Source: Vombatus ursinus (taxonomy: Eukaryota; Chordata; Mammalia; Diprotodontia; Vombatidae). From it: a DNA stretch of 64,000 bases. Under the pieces are notes generated by a model. That model saw nothing but the letters and a program-made list of their open reading frames with translations. It did not search any database and was not told the origin of the DNA. Location: assembly GCF_900497805.2 (NCBI RefSeq), contig NW_020954557.1, forward strand, positions 2,265,416-2,329,415, written 5' to 3'. A program made the position numbers and the translations under genes. The first letter of the stretch is position 1; every line of letters begins with the position of its first letter. Shown in pieces: positions 33,208-43,149 of this stretch.

Positions 33208-33950
33208 GATCACAGATTCTTAATCTGGGGTCTGAATTATTTTTTAGAAAAACATTTTGATAACTTTCATTGTAGTTAGTTTCCTTTGTAGTCCTGTGTA
33301 TTTTTAAAAAAAATCATTTTAAAACATATTTGAGTTATCTTAAATGGGGTATCTCTTACTATCTCTTCTTGCAGGGTTTTGTTTGTGCCATATAGAAATA
33401 CTGATGATCTATGTTTTATCCTGCTACTTTCCTACAATTATTGTTTCAACTAACTTTTTAGTTCAGTCTTTGGGATTTTCTAAGTGTATCATCTTATTAT
33501 CTACAAAAAGAGATAGTTTTATTACCTCATTCCCTATTCTGATTTTTCTATTTCTTTTTCTTCTCTTTTTGTTATTGCTACAATTTCCAATACAACATTG
33601 AATAATATTAGTGACAGTGGGCATCCTTGTTTTATACCTGATCTTACTGGGAAGGCTTTTGGCTTATGCCCATTACAAATAATGATTACTGATGGTTTAA
33701 GGTAACTATTTTTTTATCAATTTAAGGAAAAATCCATTTATACCTATACTTTGAAGTGTTCTTAATAGAAATCAGTGTTGTACTTTATCAAAAGCTTTTT
33801 TATCTGTTGATAAAAAACATATTTTTTACTTGTATTATTGATAAAATAAATTGTTGTAATAATTTTCTTTACGTTAAACCATTCCTGCTTCACTAGACTG
33901 CCAAAAGGGTCCATAATACAAAAAAAGTCAAGCACTCTTGGACTGTATGG
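33208..33950. mobile_element. hAT-like non-autonomous DNA transposon, split by L1
   Basis: Left piece GATTCTTAATCTGGGGTCTG up to about 33344 and right piece CACTAGACTGCCAAAAGGGT to CAAGCACTCTTGG. They are collinear with the family also seen at 41872 and 60266, whose ends resemble CAGGGGTTCTTAACC and its complement. An L1 fragment separates them. Confidence 0.55.
33345..33892 (-). repeat. L1 ORF2 reverse-transcriptase fragment, antisense
   Basis: The antisense strand of the RT region is recognisable: AATTTCCAATACAACATTGA, GACAGTGGGCATCCTTGTTT, GGCTTTTGGCTTATGCCCAT, TTTATCAAAAGCTTTTTTA and AAACCATTCCTGCTTC. Both L1 ends are missing. The open frame at 33344-33601 is its shadow. Confidence 0.8.
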
Positions 33951-33999
33951 TTTATGAATCCTTTCCAGGCCTAAATCATATGATTCTTGAGATTGAGAG

Positions 34000-35378
34000 G
34001 TGAAAAAGGAAAAGGGAAAGGTGCTAATTATAAATCCTTGAGTGAAACTGAGAAAGTGACAGTGGGGGAAGGGATGGGAAAAGACATCACTGACTGGTTA
34101 GATTTCTCAGTCTACAGAGGTCTAGGTTCCTCAGCCTTGGGGAAATCTACTAAATTATAAAACTTTGAGTATTATCCCCCCTCCCCCCCCTTTTTTTTAC
34201 CTTGCTTGGAAACATTTCTTTTGAGCTTTTCAAAACTATTAGACATATATACTGTAATTGAAAGACTTGATTACTCCTTTGTTATATAATATTTAACTAA
34301 ACACTGGAAGATTCCCCATTTTGGTTTAGCAGTACTTGCATTAAATAGTCTTCATTAGCTGTACTGGAATCTCACTTGCTATATAAAAAGTAGTAGTGAA
34401 TAATAATCTAAAGCTGTTGTACCAATTATCTTTCATTTTTAACTTGATTTGGCTTAATTTTAAGGTTGCTTGGTTTTATACATGTTTACTTGGTTTCAGT
34501 CTTAACTCTTGGGTGGGTTTGTTGATACATAGTTTAAAGTAGTGTTGTGACCCTTCCTTAGCTAATTATTTGTATGTGACTGATGTTTAAGGGGATGAAT
34601 TATATCTAGGATACTCCAATATATCTGTATCCTCATGGAGAGGAGTACTCTCCATCTATGCAGATCGATGCTTCTCAACCGCTGCCCATTCTGTACAATT
34701 CTTGGCTGAGCTCTCCTATATCTGTCATAGAACCCACTAACGTGTTTGGAGGTGGGGAGGGCATTCCTCTGTTTCTTGATATTTCATAGATATAAGTGGA
34801 ACATGTGGCTGTTCATTGGTTGGATTATCGTACTGACTTATTTTGTAAATGAAAACATTAAATCCAGGGAGTTTATTACTTGCCCAAAGTCACATATTGA
34901 GCATAGCTCTGGGACTAGAATTGGGGTCTCCTGACTAGAGGTCTTTTGGGTCAAAAACGCTGTTTTCAATCTTTGTTTTTTTTTGTAATTCATTCTATTA
35001 TAATCCATGGAGATATATTAAACCCTCTTTATAACTTGTTATAGCATGGATTATCAAATATAATGTTGATCAAGTCACACCTCCTGAAATAGAAGTATAC
35101 TACAAAAAATGAAAATCCAATGAAATAGATGGGCTTTTAATCCTTTTCCTCAGCTCTATTCACAACTATAAATGGGCACTACCCAGCAACGGTAATGAGC
35201 AACAGTACTTGAGCAACATTCAGATATCTTCAGGTACTAAACAAATATAAAATTTAGAAAACGTGCCATGTTGATATTTATCAATTGTTAAAATTCAACT
35301 ATATGGTTTATAGGAAGCTCGAACAATGGTACCATGAAAAGCAGATTTTTTCTTTTACTTTGTTACTGTTGGGGAATG
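34000..35378. other. Mostly single-copy intronic sequence
   Basis: Only a MIR piece on the minus strand (34838-34940; TTACTTGCCCAAAGTCACAT) was recognised. 34220-34560 and 34980-35250 have no repeat signature. Confidence 0.4.
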
Positions 35379-35379
35379 T

Positions 35380-35447
35380 TCAGTCAGTCAGTAAACATTT
35401 ATCAAGCACCTACTATGTGCCAGACACAGTGTTAAGTGCTGGTGTTC
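35380..35447 (-). repeat. L2 3' terminus, antisense
   Basis: AGTCAGTCAGTAAACATTTA then AAGCACCTACTATGTGCCAG. Confidence 0.7.
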
Positions 35448-35559
35448 ATTGTGCTAGCCTTTCCATACTCTTCCTATCATTATCGCTTACAAAATTTAAG
35501 GGGCTGGAATGTAGACTCTGGTTTGGTTAGTGGTAGGAGTTAGGCTTTTTTCCGCCCTG

Positions 35560-35780
35560 AATTAATTTGTAACTGATAACACAACTTTGGCTGCCTATGA
35601 AAGCAAAGATTCCTGAGCCTTGGGTGACAGTGAACAGGCCACAGGCAGCCAGGATACTTGGGAGTGGGTGGGAGGAGGAGTTAACTATCTAAAGCTGCAA
35701 ATAACAGAATCTTGCTGAGGGGCCCAATACCAGCAGGTATGGAATGTGAGAGAACTGTTTTAGTGTCTTGAAGGGATCAG
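35560..35780. other. Repeat-free stretch, candidate conserved element
   Basis: GC-balanced, with GATA-like AACTGATAACAC and paired CTGCCTATGAAAG/GGCAGCCAGG words. No repeat or reading frame recognised. Confidence 0.25.
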
Positions 35781-36366
35781 GTAATTTTATTTTACTGGAA
35801 TGATACTAGATTATTCATTAGAGATTTCTAATAAGGACTTTATAGTAAAGAAAAATAGCTACTTTTTGGTACTAGATAATCTTAACATTATTTTGCAACT
35901 CTGATTTTCTGGTGGGGAGGGGAGGAAAGAAGCAAGGTAAACCACAAGCTTGCTTCTTTCTACCCAGACTGGCTGTTAGGTTTTAAATAACCTCCCACAT
36001 GTCCTTCTGTCTACTCACACTCTTCTCCTCTGTCGAGCCAATTGTATAAACCAGGTCTCTGTCTGGCACTTGAAGTGATAGAATTTGACTTTCAGAAAAC
36101 CGGTAGGGGGTACAAAATGCTGGAAAATGAAGGCGTCTGAATAACATTCAGGACTGAAATACTGATTTTTATAGTTGGATTATGGAAACTTTTACTAAGC
36201 AGATTGTCACATGAGATGAAAAGACCAGTGATTCTGGGAGAACTCTATAAATACTAAATGTATGCTTTAAAAAACAAAAAGGAAATACAACTTAGTCTTG
36301 CAGCAAGATAAATTTGGCTAGATATAAGGAAGAACTTCCCAGTTAGTAAAGCCATTCTGAATATTT

Positions 36367-36774
36367 CTTTTAATTAATTTTTTTCTATTTACAATATAAT
36401 TTCTTTCCATACCTACTGGGTTGGGAGCAGAGGAAGGAGGAAGAAAAACAAAATTTCTCATACAATTATGCATAGTCATCAAACTATTCCCTTATCAGCC
36501 ATGTCCAAAAGTGTGTCTCATTCTACATATTGAGTCTATCACCTTTTAGGAGGTAGGTAGCCTGCTTTATTATTAGTTCTCTGGAATCATGGTGGGTCAT
36601 TCTGTTTAATGGAGTTCTTGAGTCTTTTGAAGTTGTTTATTTTTACAGTGTTGTTGCTTTTTTACTGTAAATTGTTCTAATTCTGCTTGCTTCATTTTGC
36701 ATCAGTTCATAAAGGTCTTACAAAGCTTCTCTGAAATTCTTGTGTCATTTCTTGGAGCACAATAGTATTCCATC
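36367..36774 (-). mobile_element. 5'-truncated L1 3' fragment with 15-bp target duplication
   Basis: Reversed L1 3' region: TTTCTATTTACAATATAATT, TCATACAATTATGCATAGTC, CTTGCTTCATTTTGCATCAG and GAGCACAATAGTATTCCAT. CCATTCTGAATATTT is repeated exactly at 36352-36366 and 36775-36789. Confidence 0.85.
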
Positions 36775-36989
36775 CCATTCTGAATATTTTCAATTGACTA
36801 TGGAGGACGTGAGATTTCCTGGAGATTTTTAGAGTAGCCAGTTGAGATTGACCCTGGACCTGCTTCAAGGAGTGAGGAAGAGGTATGGGGGTATATTGTT
36901 TCTTCAAACTCTGATGATAACAAATTTTTGTAATTATGTTTAATGTCCTTCCCCCTTTTTGCTGTTGAATTCTTACCCATGGTTTAAAG

Positions 36990-37085
36990 CATAAATCAAT
37001 TGCCTTCTCTTCCAATTAGCCTTCTCTGATCCCCACCTCAACCCCAACATCCCCTTTCTCTTACCTTCTCTTCTAGGCTAGAGAA
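36990..37085 (+). repeat. L2 3' UTR piece
   Basis: AGCCTTCTCTGATCCCCACC is a typical L2 phrase. Confidence 0.5.
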
Positions 37086-37099
37086 CCATCATACACTAT

Positions 37100-38345
37100 G
37101 CTCAGTTCAATTCAACAAACTTTTGTTGAATGCCTATTATATATTAGGCACTATGTAGGTGCTATGGAATATATAAAGGTGAATAAACATGTGTCCTCAA
37201 GTAGCTTCATAATCTAGTAACGGAAATGAGTCAAACATACATATAACTCATGAACACAAGGAAGTGCTATGAAACCAGTGAGACTCTGGAAATTTTAAGC
37301 TTTTTTGGAGGGAAGATAGAGAAGAAGAGATGCGAATCAGGGAGAGGGGTCCTGGAGGGGTGATACCTAAACTAGGACTTGAACAAAGGCAAAGGTTTCG
37401 ACACACTGTGGGAAGGCAAGGGAATAGATGATCAGTCTGTGAAAAAGTCTTGAGAGCAGGACATAAGGAAGAAAGGTGTGATATAAAACCTAGATTTAGG
37501 GCAGACATGGTAATTTGAAGGGTCTTCTATGGGGAAAAGAGATTGAATAATTAAACTCCTTCTGCCCTGCCCAAGAGTGAAAGAAATTTTAGGGGGGAAT
37601 GTTTAGTTTAGGCTTGATGTAAGGAGAAACTTCTTAACAATCAGATCTGACCAAATGTGAAATGTGCTGAATTAGGAGGCGGTAACTTTCCTCTCACCAG
37701 TGGTCTTCATTTCAACATTGGATGTTGTAGAGGAGATGTAGGTAGGAGTTGGACTAGATGAGCTTTGAGATGCCTTCCAGCTCTGAAAAACAAGGACTTG
37801 TGATTCTGAGAAACTCAGGCCTTTAAGTACAGTTTGGTTGAAATACATGCTTGTATATGTATGTGTAAAATCCTGAAAGGGAGGGCAGGGTAGGGAATGT
37901 AAGACAGGGACAGAGAGGGAGACTGGAAGATGATAGGCAATGCCAGAACTAAGCAATTTGGAATTTGTTTAATTAGCAGTGAGGAGATGTTGAAGGTTTT
38001 TTGATCAGAATTTTGCATTTGCAAGATGACTTCACAAAGAAGAATGATTTGGAGCAGGGAGTCCAATTAGGAGGTTATGGTAATCAACAGGTAGGCTAGA
38101 AGTAACCCTAGGTTGGTAACATTGGGAACAGAAAGGAGAGAGTTCGTTGCAGCTATTTCAAACATGTTGCCTCTGGTTGGAAGATGATGTGGGGGAGTTG
38201 AATGTGAGGAAAGATGACTTGAGGTATAGCCCAGTTGATTGGGAAAATGGTGGAGCTTTAATGGAAACAGAGAAGTTAGGGGTTTGGTTTTGGGGGAAAA
38301 GATGATTCTTTGAAATTTAGGGTAGGCTGAGTTTAAGGTAATGGA
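37100..38345 (-). repeat. L2 LINE, antisense, interrupted by CR1/L3
   Basis: The reversed L2 terminus is at 37105-37190 (CAAACTTTTGTTGAATGCCT, TATTAGGCACTATG). A collinear later part is at 37950-38345 (TTTGATCAGAATTTTGCATT, GGAGGTTATGGTAATCAACA). Between them lies a CR1/L3 end. Another reversed L2 piece follows at about 38640-38725 (GCAGGCAGTTAGAAATTTGA). Confidence 0.6.
37590..37812 (+). repeat. CR1/L3 LINE 3' end
   Basis: GCTTGATGTAAGGAGAAACT, TCTTAACAATCAGATCTGAC, GGAGTTGGACTAGATGAGCT and GCCTTCCAGCTCTGAAAA: the classical CR1-type 3' end. Confidence 0.75.
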
Positions 38346-38365
38346 GAAACAGCATGGAAGTCTGG

Positions 38366-38600
38366 CCTCAAGTGTCTCTTTGATACATGTTCATGATGCA
38401 GAGTAGCCAGTTGTGGCTAGGGCAACTCACTTAATCTTTGAGAGGCCCAGGAAACTCTCAGACTATGAATTGTAGAACAGGTGCCAATCTGTGTTGGTAG
38501 AGGGGAATTTTCTGACAAGAAGTATGGAAAACCAGTGAATTGCAGGTACTCCTCCCCAGCAACACCCCCCCCCCCCACCAAAACAAAACCTTGGTACCAT
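38366..38600 (+). repeat. Marsupial SINE variant with poly(C)
   Basis: GGCCTCAAGTGTCTCTTTGA, GGGCAACTCACTTAATCTTT, TGAATTGTAGAACAGGTGCC and AATCTGTGTTGGTAGAGGGG. A 12-base C run sits at 38565-38576. The family name is not known to me. Confidence 0.55.
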
Positions 38601-39024
38601 GATCATACTACCATTTTAACACAAAAGACATCTCAGGGGAAACATATAAGCAGGCAGTTAGAAATTTGAGTCTCTAACTTGGGAGTTAGGTTATGGCTGG
38701 AAATGTAGATTTGGGAGTCCTCCAAGGGACAGAGGGGAGAAGGAGGCTGGAGACTCACAGAATGTTTTGAATCCTGCATTGACCTCTTGATTCTTGCTTC
38801 TAGCACTCTCCTGAAGGCATTAGAGGAGCAGCATCAAGTCCTCTCTTTCTATACACGCTATACCTTTCCTGAACATGCTTGGTCCCCTGGAACATAACCT
38901 TCTTTTCTGGTGTTGCCACTTAAGTGAATGAAAATGGAGGACAAAGAACTGGATACAAGTATTTGTTTTTGTTTTTCTCTCTCTGACATCTTCAAATTCA
39001 AGAATTATGGGAGTGATGTCTATA

Positions 39025-39090
39025 GGTGGACACCTACTATGTGCCAAGTACTATGCTAAGTGTACCCTTTACAAATATTCTCTCGTTTGC
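39025..39090 (-). repeat. MIR 3' fragment, antisense
   Basis: CCTACTATGTGCCAAGTACT followed by CTTTACAAATATTCTCTCG. Confidence 0.6.
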
Positions 39091-39094
39091 TAGA

Positions 39095-39245
39095 TATGTA
39101 CCTGTGTGTGTGTATAGGTATGTATATGAGTGTGAGTGTGTATATATATACACAAGCACACGTTTATGTATGTATATGTGTATACACATGTATATATACA
39201 CACTTAGACACATGCATACCTATATACACACATGTATGTGTATGG
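39095..39245. repeat. (TATG/CACA)n alternating purine-pyrimidine tract
   Basis: Impure TG, TATG and CACA units over about 150 bp, potentially Z-DNA forming. The Tyr/Val/Cys-rich frames here are repeat-encoded. Confidence 0.85.
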
Positions 39246-39579
39246 GAGGATTTTTTTCTTGTTTAGTTGTGCTTTGAAATACCTCTACTTGCCTCCTGAG
39301 GAAAAAAAAGCATTAAAGATGAAGGATGGACAAATTGAGGGAACAGTAGTTTAAAGTATGTGAGAGAGGCTGGAAAAATAGATTCCAGTGAGCCGTGAAA
39401 GTCAGATGAATTTTGTATTAGCACCCAGCTAAGATCTGGTATTAACCCAAAGTCTCTCCCTTAATTTTTTTCTTGTCCTTGATTTCCTTTTTCCTTCCTC
39501 CCTTCTCATTCTTTTTTTTTCTACCTCCCTACTCTCTTTCCAAAGTGGAATGTGGTTTGGAAACCTGGGTATGGACAGC

Positions 39580-40080
39580 AAGAGGGTGAAAAATAAATTG
39601 TGACATAACATTTAGGGCGTGTGAAGTGTATTTTATGCTTGCATGTTGCCTGGTTGGTAATTCTGTATATCTTGGGTAAAGTGGCTTATGGTTTTGTTAT
39701 CTGGGAGGGGGAGCTGCCAGGATTATTGCCAAGTGGCTGTTTAAACCTTGTAGTCGATTGGTCTCCAAACTACTTGCCTTGCATAATAGCTCCTGCCTGA
39801 AAGTTCCAAACAATCGAAGTGCTCCCCAGGACTCATGGCCTTGGCATTATGATAGTGTGCTGATGATTGATTGTGTTTTGGATGACCCTCATGAACGAGC
39901 AGATCAGTTATGATGGGAGGAGGAGCTAACAATCTTAATGTCTTATAACCTTCTTGGTTAAGCAAGATCATGGCTGTGATTCAGGTCCGTGGCATTTTTT
40001 TGGCCTTAGCTGAGCTGGCTTCAGTAACACAGTGCAGATGGATCAGTAACCAGAGTAAGATTTCTTTATTCCACATATAG
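39580..40080. other. Repeat-free stretch, candidate conserved element
   Basis: About 500 bp with no repeat signature, rich in possible homeodomain and bHLH sites (AGTGTGCTGATGATTGATTG, TGGCTGTTTAAACC). Candidate enhancer by exclusion only. Confidence 0.3.
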
Positions 40081-40149
40081 CAAGTAGCATTAAAGTTTGT
40101 GGAGCCATGAGGGGGAAAGGTAGGACATGAAGTTTGAATTCTTCAGAGA

Positions 40150-40590
40150 AAATAGTCAGTTAAACACTTTTAGCACTTTACAAGCATTATCTCATTTGAT
40201 CTCTACAGTAACCCTTCAATTTGTACTCAGTTCATCACTTTTCTCCCTGGAACAGGTGGATTTTTTTTTTTTATCACAAGTCCTTTGAAATTGTCTTAGA
40301 TCATTGTATTGATCAGAATAGTTAAGTTTTTCATCATTATAATATTGCTGTTACTGTGTACAATAATCTCCTGATTTTGCTCACTTCACTCTGCATCAGT
40401 TCATAAAGGTTTTCTCAAGTTTTTCTTTAACCATTCCCCTCATTATTGCTTATAGCATAATAATATTCCATCACAATCATATACTATAACTTGTTCAGCC
40501 ATTCCCCAGTTGGTGGGCATCCCCTCCGTTTCCAATTCTTTGCCACCACAAAAAGAGGTGCTATAAATATTTTTGTACATATAGGTCCTG
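40150..40590 (-). repeat. MIR piece then L1 3' fragment, antisense
   Basis: 40150-40212: ACTTTACAAGCATTATCTCA (MIR). 40215-40590: TCACAAGTCCTTTGAAATTG, TTACTGTGTACAATAATCTC, CACTCTGCATCAGTTCATAA, TGGGCATCCCCTCCGTTTCC and TTTGTACATATAGGTCC (L1 3' region). Confidence 0.75.
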
Positions 40591-40619
40591 TGAAAGACAT
40601 TTCTACTGAGGAATACAAC

Positions 40620-41285
40620 ATGTAAATAGTATGAAAAAGATAAATTAAGGAAAAGTAGAGGTTGTTTTTTATGCTAGAGATAATAGGGAACCTCTGCTCA
40701 GAGATGAAGATCTGGATCTTAGGATATATCAGTGGTTTTGTAGTAGAAGATGGTCCAGCAAAAGAGACCAGGGAGAATTGGACAGATAAGAGAAACCAGA
40801 AGAGACCAAGTTTACAAAATTGAGTAAAAGGTCAGGAGGAAGTAGAGGCAAAGAGTGTATTTTTTTTTCTGGAAGGGAAGTGATTTAGGAAGACAGCTTG
40901 AGGTGAAAGCAGGGTCAGTTGAAGGTTTTTGGTTTTATTGTTTGTTGGTTTTTAGGAATGGGGGAGACCTGGGAATGTTTGTAGGCCCTCAAGGAAGGAT
41001 ACAGATAATGAAAAATTGAGAATGATTGAAAAGGCAAGGGAATAATATCAAAGTAGGAGGATGATATGAGCTACTGGAGGTCTCAGCCTTGCCAAAAGGA
41101 AGGGCCCCCTGTTTGTCAGAAACTGAAGCAAAGGAGGTGAGGATGGTGAATGATAATAATACAAGAGAGAGTTTAAGGTGTATGATAAGAATTTCAGGGT
41201 AGATGGCTTCAATTTTTTTGCTAAAGTAGAGTATATGTCCTTTGAGGTAAAGATTGAAGGGGAAGGTATTAATATACCTCATTAA
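40620..41285 (-). repeat. L2 ORF2-region fragment, antisense
   Basis: GGGGGAGACCTGGGAATGTT, TGTAGGCCCTCAAGGAAGGA, GAAGGGCCCCCTGTTTGTCA and GATGGCTTCAATTTTTTTGC follow the reversed L2 order also seen at 10570-11005 and 54540-54740. Confidence 0.55.
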
Positions 41286-41483
41286 TATACCTAACAATTG
41301 TTAGATTGAATGATCAGCTTAAGCATTTATTGAATATCTGTTACAGTATAACACAAAGAAAAAAAGTCAAACAACCCTCTGGCCTCAAGGGGCATATGTT
41401 CTACTGGAGATTCTGAGATCATAAAAATCAACAAAGTAAAAAGAAGAGATTGTCTAATCTGATGCCTTCATTGTTTATACAAG

Positions 41484-41550
41484 GTATCCCAAAAAGTCTT
41501 ACTGCTGTGTTGAACTTTTAAATAGCTTAAAACAGCACAAAACTCTTCAA
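41484..41550. mobile_element. Partial mariner-like hairpin MITE
   Basis: GTATCCCAAAAAGTCTTACT, then TTTAAATAGCTTAAAACAGC. Same family as 14914-14975, with its right arm lost. Confidence 0.5.
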
Positions 41551-41596
41551 ACAAAGAGGTTAATTAAGTGGCTTACCAACAGTTAAACAACTGATG

Positions 41597-41790
41597 TGCA
41601 CTGTGGTGAGTGGAGTGCTAGACTTTGAATTGGGAAGACTTGTGTTCATGTCCCACCTCTTATTACTTATGTTTTTAATTTCTCTGATCCTCAGTTTCCT
41701 CATTTGTAATATTATGTCACAGGGTAAAATCTTACAATCCATAAATGCCAGTATTTGTTGCAGTTGTTGTTTTTATATTTGCTGTTAAGT
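41597..41790 (+). repeat. CORE-SINE, divergent
   Basis: GTGGTGAGTGGAGTGCTAGA, GGGAAGACTTGTGTTCATGT and CCTCAGTTTCCTCATTTGTA. Confidence 0.55.
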
Positions 41791-41871
41791 GTATGAGTTG
41801 GAATTTAAGCTTGAGTCTTCCAAATAATAGAATTTATTTATATAGGACATCAAAATTGTTCTTCCCACTAC

Positions 41872-42010
41872 ATCAGGGGTTCTTTACCTTTTTGTATGTC
41901 GTAGACCCCTTTGGCAGTCTAATGAAATGTATGGACCTATTCTCAGAGTAGTATTTTAAACTACATAAAATAAAATACATAAGATTACAAAGGAAATCAA
42001 TGGTATTGAA
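41872..42010. mobile_element. hAT-like DNA transposon, end fragment
   Basis: CAGGGGTTCTTTACCTTTTT, GTAGACCCCTTTGGCAGTCT and ACATAAGATTACAAAGGAAA. It reads in the opposite orientation to the copy at 33208. Confidence 0.55.
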
Positions 42011-42444
42011 TAGAAGTGTCTAAATCTCTCTATCTATCTATCTATATAATATATATGTATATTTAAAGTTTATGTGCCTCATTTCTAATGTTTGTAATAA
42101 ATAATGATTTGGGATCTCAGGAAACAAACCAAAAAATCTAATGCTTTGTCCATTAATTGAGTGTAATGCTACAGTCTGTTTTGAAAATCCCAAGTTTTGT
42201 GCTTATATCAGTAAATATATTGAACTTTTAAGTGCACTGCTGACCCTCCAGCCCTTCTGTACCCTTGGATCTCACACACTGGAAGTACCTTCTACCCCTG
42301 AAGCCTCTTCCTCCCATTGGCAAGTTCCCCACAGAACATCCATTTTGAGAAGTGTCCCACGACCACTCTTGTCTTCAATTCTTCTCTAGGCTACACTCTA
42401 GCTGGCTCTTTAGATTTTGTCTACAATGCCCCCTCCACCACCAG

Positions 42445-42712
42445 GTTGTTGTCCTTGCTGCTGCTTGGTCATTTCAGTTGTGTCCAACTCTTCATGACCC
42501 CATTTGGGGTTTTCTTGACAAAGATTCTCAAAGTCATTTGCCATTTCCTTCTGTGGCTCATTTTATAGATGAGGAACTGAAGCAAACAGAGTTGAGTGAC
42601 TTGTCCAGGATCACTCAGCTAGTAAGTATCTGAGGCTGGATTTGAACTTAGGAAAACGAGCCTTCCTGACTTCAGCCTGGGCATTCTATCCGCTGTGCCA
42701 CCTAGCTGCTCA
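42445..42712 (-). repeat. RTE-tailed tRNA SINE, full length
   Basis: GACCCCATTTGGGGTTTTCT, GAGGAACTGAAGCAAACAGA and CCGCTGTGCCACCTAGCTGC. Confidence 0.85.
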
Positions 42713-42719
42713 TGGTGTC

Positions 42720-42905
42720 CTCCTGGTATCTTCTTTTATTCTCTCTCCCCAGCTCCTTCAGTATCCCCTATGTATTGTCTTCTTCCATTAGAAAATAAAG
42801 TCTCTGAGGTCTGGGACTGGCTTTCTTTCTTCCTCTATATTCCCAGCCTTAGCACCATGCCTGGCCTATAGAAAGCACTTAATAAATGTTTGTTAACTTG
42901 ACATG
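42720..42905 (+). repeat. L2 3' terminus
   Basis: CCATTAGAAAATAAAGTCTC, GAGGTCTGGGACTGGC, TCCCAGCCTTAGCACCATGC and AAGCACTTAATAAATGTTTG. Confidence 0.8.
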
Positions 42906-43149
42906 ACATTGGACTTTCAAGTGCTTTCCTACCTATGTGAATGACTCTATAGCTTTGGATTTTTAAAAGGCTGCAAAAGCTTTTACAGCACACTTTGAAT
43001 CATAGTCATGAAGGACACCATCCTTAGCACACCCAGACTGCCCTTCTTTGGTGTCCTTCATTTTCACTTGTGCCGAGCAGCTGTCTTGGACCTTGGCTCT
43101 TGAGAAGTTCTCTGCTATGGAATCTTCCCAGTACCTCTTTGAGTGAGGG

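Noticed and set aside
39026-39277. Cys/Tyr/Val-rich frames resembling a small secreted protein
   Set aside because: Encoded by the (TATG/CACA)n tract.
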